Assembly (NCBI GenBank): GCA_024760905.1
Contig: CM045729.1
Coordinates: 59,917,080 to 59,981,079 of the forward strand
Source: Plotosus lineatus
Lineage: Eukaryota > Chordata > Actinopteri > Siluriformes > Plotosidae
Length of the DNA: 64,000 nucleotides
Direction: 5' to 3'
How positions within the stretch are numbered: the stretch's first letter is position 1; each line of letters starts with the position of its first letter. Position numbers and translations under genes: made by a program. This document shows positions 15,080 through 64,000 of the stretch, piece by piece. The notes under the pieces are model-generated. The model saw only the letters and a program-made list of their open reading frames with translations. It was not told the origin of the DNA and did not search any database.

Positions 15080-15560
15080 ACTCAGTTAAAAAAAGTGAGC
15101 TTTCAGCCAGATTTAGACACAGAGACTGTGTCAGATTCCAGAACATAGTTTGGAAGACTGTTTCATAACTGTGGGTCTTTGTAAAATAAAGCTCTGATCT
15201 GCTGTAGTCTTCATTATCTGATGTAGCAATAAGTAGCATGCACCTTTTGATCTAAATAGGTGTGGTGAATCAGAAACAGCAATACTTTTGCTAAGGTAAT
15301 ACGACGTGAGACTATTCAGTGCTTTATAGGTCAATCATATTATTATATATTCAGTACAACATTTAATTGCAAACCAATGCAGTGTGGATAAGGGCTGATG
15401 TGGTCGTATCTTCTGGTTATAGTAAGGACACTTGATGCTGCTTTCGGGATCAAATTATGCTTATTTATTATTAACATATCCAGATAGTAGTGTATAACAA
15501 TAGTATCATCTAAAGGGAGTAAAAGCCTGAATAAATTATGTCTGCATTTCATGCAGTTTT
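15080..15560 (-). mobile_element. Possible relic of a LINE reverse transcriptase C-terminal region
   Basis: On the - strand, DHISPYPHCIGLQLN (near 15400) and then TYKALNSLTSYYLSK (near 15330) resemble the HxxPxLxxLHWLPV...TYKALNGLxPxYLS segment found after the reverse transcriptase domain of L2/CR1-group LINEs. The frame is badly decayed, so the assignment is tentative. Confidence 0.35.
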
Positions 15561-16195
15561 TATGTCCAGAGTTTAAGTATTCTCTGCCAGTCAGACTAGG
15601 TTGGTGTACACAACTGTATATGGAGGAAAAACGTACCTTAATGCTACATACTCATATGATTGAATCAGTGTTCCTATTAAACACTTCACAATAAACTCTT
15701 GATCAATAATGATTATCTTGACAAAAAGCACTTTAGAGATCTTGGCAATCAAACATTTATCAGTTCTACCGTTAAACCAGCGATGCTGGCTGTGCATTCA
15801 TTATTATTCACATATATCCTGACTGAGATAATTAAACAACCTTTGTGATTATTTCTACTTTTTTGTTTGTTTGTTTGTTCAGCTTGGAGAATGGACATGA
15901 TGTGGTTGAACCTGAATGCTGCTACTATGATATTGCTTTCTACAGCTAGCGTCAGCTCGGCCTGTTTGTCAGCTTCCTGGCTTTTACTCTGGATAGTTGC
16001 TGATTATCTGTTTCTGTTCTAAGACTCTGTGCTATGCTGCAAGAAATAAGAGCAGCACCTTCCCAAGTGGGCTGAAGACAGTCCTGCCTTATCAGGCCAA
16101 GTTTGCCTGTAAAAGTACTCCAAGTGTCTGTGAAGCCCACACTGTTTTCAGGGCAGTACTTGGACTTTACAAATATATGTATACAGTACATTTTC
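15561..16195. other. Upstream intron, no recognised feature
   Basis: AT-rich sequence with a short (TTTG)n tract near 15861. No coding motif or repeat family was recognised. Confidence 0.5.
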
Positions 16196-16447
16196 CCTGG
16201 TGCAGCTAACTAGGTTATCAAAGGACAGTCATATAGCTCACTGTCTGGTCAGAAGAATATAAAAGAACCATTTTTGATGTTCAAAAAGCGTAGTCATTGG
16301 ATTCCTGGCAACGTGTTTCTGCCCTGCGATGACCTGGCGAGCTGTCCAAGGTGTCCAGCGGTAGTTGAGATGTGGGGTCAGCCTCCCTGAAATCCGAATT
16401 AGAATTAATTCATACAGAAAATGAATGAATGAATGAATGAATGAATG
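16196..16447 (+). mobile_element. SINE family 1, tail A, 5'-truncated and diverged
   Basis: It contains the body start tgcagctaactaggttatca, the core aaaagaacca and the tail gacctggcgagctgtccaag, ending in (ATGA)n. The tRNA head is absent. A second diverged copy follows directly in the same orientation. Confidence 0.75.
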
Positions 16448-16799
16448 GCTACAATATGGAGTTGTAGCCCAATGCTGCATTACTGATCCTAAGGTTGGGG
16501 GTTCAAGCCCAACAGTTGTCATGGCTGAATCCCCACCCCCCACGCCAGTGCTGCTAGCTGGGTTATCAAAGGCCAGTCATATCTCTCACTGTCTGTGGTG
16601 AGAGGCTGTAATAGAACCATTGCTGACCTCTGTCAATAGTAAGCTGCGTAGACATCAACGTGATTCTGCCCTATGATGGCCTGGCGAGCTGTCCAGGGTG
16701 TAATCTGCCCTTGACCAGAGTCAGCTGAGATGAGTGCTAACCTCCCTGCGACTTTAATTAGGATTGAGCAGTTCAGAAAATGAATGAATGAATGAATGC
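16448..16799 (+). mobile_element. SINE family 1, tail A, diverged, near full length
   Basis: The degenerate tRNA head still shows box B (gggttcaagccc). The body, tail and terminal (AATG)n follow. It abuts the previous SINE tail, either from a second insertion into the ATGA-rich end or from a tandem event. Confidence 0.75.
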
Positions 16800-17543
16800 A
16801 TGTAACGTGTTTCAGGAATGATGACTTTATATAAAATTCAAGCTGTTGTTTTATTCATTATCTGTGAATTTAGGCTAAACACATCTCCATTATTATGCAG
16901 AAATAAACTCAACAGTGTAATTAGCACTAAGTTTATTGTCAGCAACAAACATTAGTCATAGACTAGATCACAGGATAAGTACCAGATAATGACACCACTG
17001 CCATCTTACATTGAGTGGTTATGCCATTAAAGTTTTGCAAAAACAAGTCGATGTAAAATGAAAATAATGGTAATAAAATTCATGTGAAACACATTTTTGT
17101 ACACATTGAAAGGTGTACGTCTTAATAAGTTGTATGAATGGTAAAGGACAGCAGGATAGAGAGAGATGGCGTATTGGCAGGATGAATGCTAACTGAATGA
17201 TTAGTTCAGTGTGCCCTTCTCATTGGAATGGAGAGTCATGCTCCATGGTTATACTGTAAAGATAAACAAGTGAATGCTGACTAATTACCACACCATTCAT
17301 TATCTACAGTGTCAAACTGTTGATGTGTTTGGCTAAATGGTATGCCACAGAGTCCAAAACCCCCAGCAGACAGACATGCATTGTTTACACATCAGCTTGT
17401 GCATTCAAATTAAAAACACATCACTTTGAAAGCTTGTTATCGAATTCTTTTCTTTGTTTTCGTTGTTAAACTTTATTTTACCTCAACTATGGAGAATTTA
17501 AATCACATGCTGTTGTTTTCGTCACAAATTACCATGTCAACAT

Positions 17544-17599
<56 letters not shown>

Positions 17600-17818
17600 T
17601 ATGGTAAAGTAAAGGGGAAACACTTTTTAAAGATGTCTGACCATTGCCTTGATATTGCTTTCAGACACCTTCTTATTGCCTCAGACTACATTTCACAGCC
17701 TTAGTGAGCTCAGTGTTCCCAGTTGTTCCTGAAATATTTTTTCATTAACCTCAAAGAGGAAACACCAATAATTCACTTTGACATTTTGCATGACCTTCAG
17801 GGTGTGCAGAGTCTACTG

Positions 17819-17858
<40 letters not shown>

Positions 17859-18221
17859 CTGTAACATTACAGACAACTATAGGTAGATTCCCATCTTCCT
17901 TTTTTTAATTTTCCACTCCCATTTTTTTCTTATTTTTATTGCTATGTAGGCAGTTCTGTAGCAAAAGGTAATCTCTACCAGATCTCAAATCAAAACAAAA
18001 CAAATTAGGGAGAAGGGGGGGCATGGAATTTAATATATTAACATGAAACTGCAATCAATGTCATGCCAAACTTCTTTTGCAATACTTCAAGCATAAATGC
18101 AAAATGAAAAATGGACTTTTTGCTCTGCTGCATCAAACGGACAGTGATAAATTGGGTTGGGATTGGAGCATCAGTGTCTTTGGAATGCACAGTCCAATGG
18201 TCTCTCTCTATCTGCCCACAG
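16800..18221. other. End of upstream intron
   Basis: AT-rich DNA with a (CA)n run at about 17548-17595 and an (AAAT)n tract near 17822-17857. It ends in the pyrimidine tract and acceptor of the first lrp1b exon in the window. Confidence 0.6.
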
Positions 18222-57465
<39,244 letters not shown>

Positions 57466-57511
57466 GTAAGAGGTTCATCTCTAACACCTTTCGTTTTGAT
57501 ATTTCTCATGT

Positions 57512-57512
<1 letters not shown>

Positions 57513-57574
<62 letters not shown>
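57513..57574. repeat. Poly-A followed by (TA)n
   Basis: An A run of about 26 bp and then TA units, starting 48 bp after the exon 14 donor. The A run could be an old retroposon tail, but no body is recognised. Confidence 0.9.
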
Positions 57575-57577
<3 letters not shown>

Positions 57578-58469
57578 TATGGAAGAGTATGGTCATTTTA
57601 ATTTCGGTTGACACTCCTAAAAATTGAGAACAAATTGAGAGTTTTAACGCTGACTAACAATTTTTGCTCTCATCCCATTCAATATACATCTGCAAACTCC
57701 AGAGCAGTGGTATCAACCCTATGCTTATGTCACTCTTAGTCCCTTCTCTCAAAGTTATTGTAAACATAACTCAAAATGAACCTAATTAACTTTTAAGATA
57801 TTAATTAATAATATTTATCTTTTTCTCCCAAAAAAGTGGTTATCAAAATAAAATAGCAAGTTGCAGGTTGCACTTTTGGAAGTCCCTTTTTGCATAATGT
57901 GATTTGCCCACTAATATCAGGTTTCACTTGATTGGATCACATACAGTGAGTCAGCCATTCTGTAGCACTGTCTGAATTCTCAAGTGTAGTTTTCATTTTA
58001 TTATTGAATGCACTCCAAAAATTGCCTTGAGGCAACCAAAATAAAGTGTATATGTGATGTACTGTACAGCAGGCAACAGAAACCACTATGGGTTGTAGCT
58101 TTTCATGAGCGATGTAAAAAAAAAAAAAGAAAGAAAAGCTGCCAAATGCAATTGTCCAAATACTATATAACTTATAGCACCAGATTACCTCTGCATTAAA
58201 ACAAAGGACTATTTTAAATTTTATTGGATGTGTTAATATATTGAAGATATACTACAGGTGTAGTCCCCATCTTGCGTGTGTAGGTGTATACAATACAGAA
58301 AATGTATGTCATAAATTAATCTGTGCACAGATTTGTGTTGTAAAGTTGTATTCCAGCATTGTGTAGCGATATGTCAATCACAATGCATACACATATAAAA
58401 TGGGTAATCTTAGTGTCTCTATTCTGGTGTTTGTTTATGTAAAAAAACTTAAAATAATTATTTTAACTG
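57575..58469. other. Last intron, first part, nothing recognised
   Basis: AT-rich DNA without a recognised exon, repeat family or paired termini. Confidence 0.5.
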
Positions 58470-58567
58470 GTGCCCTGCAATGGCCTGGCAAACTTTCCAG
58501 GGTGCACTCGGTCGGCTGAGATGGGCACCAGCCTCCCTGCAACCCTAATTAGGATCAAGCACTTTCC
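58470..58567 (+). mobile_element. SINE tail A fragment
   Basis: ccctgcaatggcctggcaaa through ccctaattaggatcaagc is tail A only. Head and body are missing. It could derive from either SINE family 1 or 2. Confidence 0.75.
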
Positions 58568-58666
58568 TATTGGTAAAATCTTGAGCAGTTTGCCACAAAC
58601 CAAGAAAGGGCCGATTTTTAAGAAAATTATTAGAATTGTTTTGAGAAAGAACTGTTATTGAATTCT

Positions 58667-59004
58667 TCATTCATCCAGTCATATTCTGAACTGCTTAATC
58701 CTAATTAGGGTCATAGGGAGGCTGGCGTTCATCTCAGCCGACTCTGGGCAAGTGCAGAGTACACTCTGGATAGCTTGCTACGCCATCGCAGCGCAGAAAC
58801 ACGCTGACCGCTATGCAGCTACTCTTGACGCAAGTCAGCAAGGGTTCTTTGACATGAACCTCTCATTACAGACAGTGAGAGACATGGCAGGCCTTTGGTA
58901 ACCCAGTTAGCTGCATTGGGGGATAGTGACCACGAAGAACGTGGGGCTTGAACCTCCAACCTTGGGATCAGCGATCCAACACCTTACCACCAGGCCACCG
59001 CTGC
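58667..59004 (-). mobile_element. SINE family 1, tail A, full length, antisense
   Basis: On + it runs from the tail (tctgaactgcttaatcctaa) through the body (acagacagtgagagacatgg, taacccagttagctgcattg) to the tRNA head (aaccttgggatcagcgatcc, ccaggccaccgctgc). Confidence 0.87.
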
Positions 59005-59064
59005 TGTATTTCAATTCCGTTCAATGCAATTACAAAATAAATTTTCCAATTTTAATGTGTTTGG

Positions 59065-59205
59065 AGGGCAGCATGGTGGCATATGATTTACAGAAAGGTC
59101 ATGGGTTCAGGCCCCATGTGGAGTTTGCATGCTTGAGTTGGTTTTCCCTATGCACTCTGGTTTCCTCCAATAGTTCAATGACATGCACATTAGGTTAATT
59201 GGATA
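59065..59205 (+). mobile_element. SINE family 2 fragment
   Basis: gtggagtttgcatgcttgag and acatgcacattaggttaatt are the family 2 body. The tRNA-like head is degenerate (ggttcaggcccc) and the tail is absent. Confidence 0.65.
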
Positions 59206-59795
59206 TTACTGATATCTAATAAAGGACAATAGGAGAATTAAATTAAATAGAAAAATATCTTACACAAGTATGTCTTTGGAAATAAATTTTGTGTTATGTT
59301 CATGTGTCAATAAAGCTTTCTTAAATTGATCAAAATGCCCAGAATGCACCATCCTCAAATTTTCTGAAATATACCTATAGCATTCTGGACTTATCCACTT
59401 GTGTGTGGTCTTTTGTCATGAACTCAGTGTATTGAGAGATTGATTGAGTAAATAGAAAATGGATTTTCTGAATGCACGCGTGGAATGGATAGTTTGTATT
59501 ACTATAGCACTACATTATGAGGAACCGAGATATTTATTGTCCTCAGCCCACCCTCTGTGGAAGGAAATTTTCACTAAGCTCTTTACCTGTTTCCCATTTG
59601 AGTGACTCCACTGGAAGCAAAATAGCTCTTCAAGTGGGGGAGTAAATGTAGGTCTTATACAGAAGCCACAGATACACTTGCCTTCACTTGTGGATCTTGC
59701 AGAAAGTGAAGATCTATACTGGCAGTAGCCAATAGTGAGGAGAGCTTCAAAATCTTATTGCAGTGAATCTAATGATGATGGTGCTTTGGAGAGGG
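59206..59795. other. Last intron, nothing recognised
   Basis: Unique-looking sequence without recognised coding or repeat features. Confidence 0.5.
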
Positions 59796-59860
59796 ATCTT
59801 CTTCTTTTCCTTCCGGCTGTTCCCTTTCTTGGGTCGCCACGGCGAATCATCTGCCGCCAT
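59796..59860 (-). mobile_element. RTE/tail B 3'-end fragment
   Basis: cttcttttccttccggctgt and gggtcgccacggcgaatcat are the antisense 3' end shared by the RTE LINE and SINE tail B. Only about 65 bp are left. Confidence 0.75.
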
Positions 59861-60284
59861 CCTCATGGAAGTTATATTAACGATGTAGAAAGATATACAA
59901 AGTAAATTATCAACTGAGTCAAATAAAACACTAAAAGTAGTTTGGAATAATTTATGTCATTTGTAAATTTGCTGATTTATTTCTCTGCCACTCTGTAAGA
60001 AATAATGAACAATACGCCTACATTTACACTGACTTGTCAGGGGTCACTGTAGTAATTGACAGAATTAAAAAAAAGAAAGATCAAGCATGCAGTTTGTGAT
60101 TAAGAAGGTTTTACATATAAGCAGTATAATTAAAATAACAACAGTTTCTCTTGTTAGAACTCTAGCATTTTTAATCTGAAAACCAGTTTTGCCCTTTTGA
60201 ACTTTTCCCTTAATTTGTATTTAACTTTGAGTCAACAGTTTAATCTTTATGCATATTAATAACAATGATGATGATGATGATGAT

Positions 60285-60424
60285 CTCCTTTCGGCTTTTT
60301 CCCTTTATCAGAGGTTGCCACAGCGAATGATTCCCACGTTTGATTTGGCATAAGTTTTTACGTCGGATGCCCTTCCTGACATACATAACCCTTTAGCAAG
60401 GGACAGAAACACGCTGATGGCTTT
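60285..60424 (-). mobile_element. SINE family 1 tail B fragment
   Basis: ctcctttcggctttttccct, cgtcggatgcccttcctgac and ccctttagcaagggacagaa are the antisense B tail and end of the body. A (GAT)n run precedes it. Confidence 0.8.
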
Positions 60425-60485
60425 ATGACACACATATGCACACATGGCCCAAGTTTAAAATGTCCATACATATGCCCTCAATAAG

Positions 60486-60796
60486 GCAAGCAAGGCAAAG
60501 TCTGTTGGGCTTTTTACACCCGAGCCATAGTGGCTCTTCAGGCCGGTGCTTATCCCCGGTTTCTGTAGCATGAAGCAACTAGGAGTACAACTCCTCCTGT
60601 ATGGGACGCTAGTCCTTCACAGGTTACCTTCCCAGTATATTCTACTGGTACCCATTTATACTGCTGGGTGAACAGAGGCACACTTGTGGTTAAGACCGTG
60701 CCCAGTAGTCTTAACACAATGAGGGTCTGACTAGGATTTGAACACACAACCTCCCGATCATGAGCCCCACATTCTAACCACTACGCCACCGGCCCC
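60486..60796 (-). mobile_element. tRNA-headed SINE family 4
   Basis: On the - strand the head reads ggtggcgtagtggttagaat (box A) and gtgttcaaatcc (box B). A roughly 230-bp body follows whose 3' part is gtgtaaaaagcccaacagac. It has no tail A or B. A single copy was seen in the window. It is not a functional tRNA gene because the cloverleaf 3' half is not maintained. Confidence 0.6.
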
Positions 60797-63412
60797 ACTA
60801 TACCCTCAATAAGTTGATTTATAAATGCCGGCATTACTACTTTCTATGAGGTCGAGCTGAGGCATTTTATAATATAACTTCTATGTCCTATGATTAACTG
60901 TGGATAATTTTAGTTATAAAACCACTTCTAGCACCATTCTTATGAGAACTGCCAAAGGCTTGGTGAATTCAGGTCCAGGATAATAAAGCCAAAAGCACAA
61001 GTCAGGTCCTGCCAGCACAGCACATTGGCTACGCTATGACTTGCTCCTAATAGACTATTAACAGAAGATGCTTGAGCAAGTGCACCACTGTTATTTGAAA
61101 TCCTTTGTTTTCACACTGCTAGAGCTGCCCAAACAGTTGAAGCCATTTTTGTCTGTGGCCGTAAGTTATTATAAAAAGTGAAACAGAATAAAATGCTACC
61201 TGAAAGACTGATGTTAAAGTTTAAAGAAATAGCAGGCTACAGCACAATGGCAAAATGAAGCTTTCACTAGGCGCTATCCATCACAATTACTCTGTCTTTG
61301 TCACAGTGAGAAAAAAAGCTTTCTCTGATTTTTTGCAATGCTGTCTGGATCTGTTCAGAAGATACTTATGCTTGCTATTTCTGTAAGGGATCTAATGACA
61401 CCTATGTGAGATTTTTTTTTTTCTTTTTGGTTTGTGGATGAAAATTCCTCCAATGAATGTCAGCAATCCCACTTTGTGGAATAAATGAGAAGATTTGTGA
61501 AGCCAAGTCATAGATTGCATTTTTGAACAACATTCAGTAGTATGTAAATATGCAATATATATTGCTATGGCGTACAGACGAAAAACATATTTTACCAAGT
61601 TTTTTCTTCTTTTTCTTCCATTTGTCATTGTTCAGACTTGTTTTGAGATACAGGACTACAATAAACAGTCAAACAGCTTCATTTGAGACTATACTTACAT
61701 ATTCATATTCACTACGATGGTATATGGAATACCTTTAGTAGCACTTCTGCAGGCTTCTTTTTTTTCTTTTTTCTTTTTTTGCTGAAAGTGTTCAAGACAG
61801 ATGGTTCTTGTTGAAAATGGGGTGATTATTTGTTCTCTGCGAGGGCTTTTAGTTCATAAGTGCACAACTGAAACCTTTTTTTTTATGTGTGTCTGGGTGC
61901 ATCCATCTCTTTGTCATGGTCTAGGTAAGCCTGGGGGTGGAAAGATGATCACGCAGTCATGTATGTGGGTGTTTGAGTGGGTAGTATTTGGAGAAGAGTA
62001 GTTTTAGAACTTTTCTTTCACTGTGCAGAAACTGTGCCACAAACTCTTATCTGTTTGTCTGTTTGCTGGTTGAAGCACATGACTTTAAACACTTTACAAA
62101 CGGTAGAACACACTTATTACATACATTATACAATGGGAGAGTATACGCTCAGTAGAAAATGTTAACGTGTTAAAATACATAGTTAACACTGATGATCCTC
62201 TCACATACATTCAAATACAAAGCAAGGAAACAGGTGAGCCTCCATTACCCCCCACTCCACCCCTACCTAAATTCCTTTGTCCTTTCACCATACATACATA
62301 TGATACAATTCAACGTGACTTATTGTAATATAGAATGGTGCTTTCAAGCATATTGATCTCTCATTTGTTAATTATCTGCTTGAAGTGATAAAAATAAATC
62401 AATTAGGATTCTGAACTTACTGCCGAGCTCATTCAAGGTTAATCAAAGGTATTGAACTGTTATGGAAAAACAGCTTCTTCCTAGCTCTCTGATTTTCAGA
62501 ATCAGCCCAATCGATTAGCCATTTGGAACACAGAGTCTGGTGTCCTGAACCGACACCTTGTGAAGATTGAACGAGATTGTGATCTAAGATCTTTGGCCTG
62601 TATCTTTGCCATCTCTTTCCCAGTATAGGGACCTTAATTGAAGAGATTTGCCAAGGTTAATCATCATGCCATCTTATCAGTTTATGCCCCTATAAAGCTG
62701 TTTCATTGGCATATTGTAAAAAATACTATCTGATGGTACCCATCTCACATACAAACATCCGTTTGCTGTTCAAATACAGAGAGGAAAGTGAGGGCAGACA
62801 AGTTTTATGATTGCATCGAGCTCAGAGGGAATGTTTTGTTTACCAAGGTCCAGCCAAAAGAAGGGTTAATATTTAGAAAATACCATTTCGATTAATTCTC
62901 ATTTTAGGTCACGGAGCAAGATACCTGAAGAAATATGATCAGTTTTGTTTTTATTTATTGATGTATTGGTTTGTTCCTTCCCTGGAAGCTTTAGAAAGAT
63001 TTGGTGTGAGATATTATGAGGGCTCTCATTCAGATCATGTGACATCGCAAATCAGATCAAATGTTTAAAGTGGAAATTGTTCTTGATTTGCTGTGCTCTA
63101 AACCAGCTGCCATTCTGGATACCGACATATAAACACTGTCAGTGCTGGTAGCATAGTAATGGTGTTTGGAGGCTCAAACTTAATTCAACACAAGCACAGC
63201 TATGTTTAATCAATACTAATTTCTTCTTAGCCATGTCTAAAACTATTCTTGAAATATAAAAATAACTAGAAATGCCCATTGTGCATTATGTTTTTACAAA
63301 AATTTGATTAGGTTGGTCTGTTGCTGGTAACTGTAGTAGATACTAAGAGCACTGTTGAGACCTTAAAAAGTAAGTCAAGTTGGCTTAGTTTTCTGGGTGC
63401 AGAAAGACACCC
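60797..63412. other. Last intron, unique-looking, no exon found
   Basis: No transposon with clear ends was recognised over 2.6 kb. 62440-62960 is complex, balanced sequence. Short T-rich runs occur near 61412 and 61758. The next lrp1b exon is not present. Confidence 0.5.
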
Positions 63413-64000
63413 AAGGATCTTCTTCTTTTCCTTTCGGCTGTTCCCTTCTGGGGTGGCCACAGCAAATCATCCGCCTCCATCTCTTCTTCTCTTACTCCAA
63501 CGACCTTCATGTCTTCCTTTACCACATCCATAAATCTCTTCTTTGGTCTTCCTCTAGGCCTTCTGCCTGGTAGTTCCAACCTCAGCATCCTACTGCCAAT
63601 ATACTCACTATCCCTCCTCTGTACATGTCCAAACCATCTCAATCTAGCCTCTCTGACTTTGTCTCCAAAACATCTTACATGGGCTGTCCCTCTGATGTAT
63701 TCATTTCTGATCCTATCTATCCTTGTTAATCCCAGGGAGAACCTCAACATTTTTATCTCTGCTACCTCCAGCTCTGCCTCCTGCCTTTTCCTCAGCGCCA
63801 CTGTTTCTAAGCCATACAACACCGTAGGCCTCACCACCATCTTGTACACTTTTCCTTTCATTCTCGCTGATACTCTCCTATCGCACATCACACCGGACAC
63901 TTTTCTCCAACCATTCCAGCCTGCCTGCACACGCTTCTTCACCTCTTTTCCACACTCTCCATTGCTCTGGATTGTTGAGCCTAAGTACTTAAAGTCCTCC
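63413..64000 (-). mobile_element. RTE LINE, 3' portion, antisense, runs off the right edge
   Basis: On the - strand an open frame of 185 codons carries KKRVQAGWNGWRKVSGVMCD, RPTVLYGLETVALRKRQEAE and RNEYIRGTAHVRCFGDKV, then WFGHVQRRDSEYIGSRML. In the terminal region VVGVREEEMEADDLLW replaces the usual EDAEDRVRW...CGDP, from a small deletion and frame change near 63490. The 3' end cttttcctttcggctgttcc lies at about 63420. Upstream domains, if present, are to the right of the window. Confidence 0.88.

Noticed and set aside
57466..64000. Search for the next lrp1b exon (expected LWWADQ-type motif)
   Set aside because: No matching sequence with an acceptor was seen, so the exon must lie beyond the window.

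Overview
This is a vertebrate nuclear window, most likely from a teleost fish. It holds split exons with GT/AG introns, long (TA)n and (TG)n arrays, several Tc1-like and Tigger-like DNA transposons, an RTE-clade LINE family and tRNA-derived SINEs. There is no bacterial or organellar organisation and no CRISPR. The species cannot be fixed from the sequence.

The one host gene I can support is a partial lrp1b (LDL receptor-related protein 1B) on the + strand. Fourteen exons lie between 18222 and 57465, and their splice phases all join without a frameshift or stop (2,472 coding nt, about 824 codons). In order they encode five LDL receptor class A repeats, two EGF modules, one complete YWTD beta-propeller, one EGF module and the first blades of the next propeller. 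This is an internal segment of a giant endocytic receptor. The start, signal peptide, transmembrane helix and tail lie outside the window. LRP1B is preferred over LRP1 because of paralogue-type residues such as [30 protein letters not shown] and [14 protein letters not shown].

Layout: 1-18221 is upstream intron (at least 18 kb), filled with an antisense RTE LINE, a hAT relic, several Tigger-like elements, a Tc1-like element and SINEs. 18222-26600 is exon-dense, with eight exons covering the LDLa cluster, the EGF pair and most of the first propeller. 26601-57315 has six more exons separated by introns swollen with transposons: two Tc1-like elements plus a Tigger at 27446-32180, a Tigger-like element at 41723, a hAT-like element at 43256, an antisense L2/CR1-group LINE at 46075, and a Tigger-like element at 52304-56514 that holds two RTE-family insertions. 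57466-64000 is the next intron and ends in another antisense RTE copy running off the window.

All transposon reading frames I could follow for any length are broken, except the RTE piece at the right edge, which is open as far as seen. The most informative repeat biology is the link between the RTE LINE and its non-autonomous relatives. A 439-bp internally deleted RTE copy has a perfect 17-bp target-site duplication, and a tRNA-headed SINE family occurs with two different 3' tails, one of which looks built from RTE 5' and 3' ends. I found no convincing undescribed gene system.
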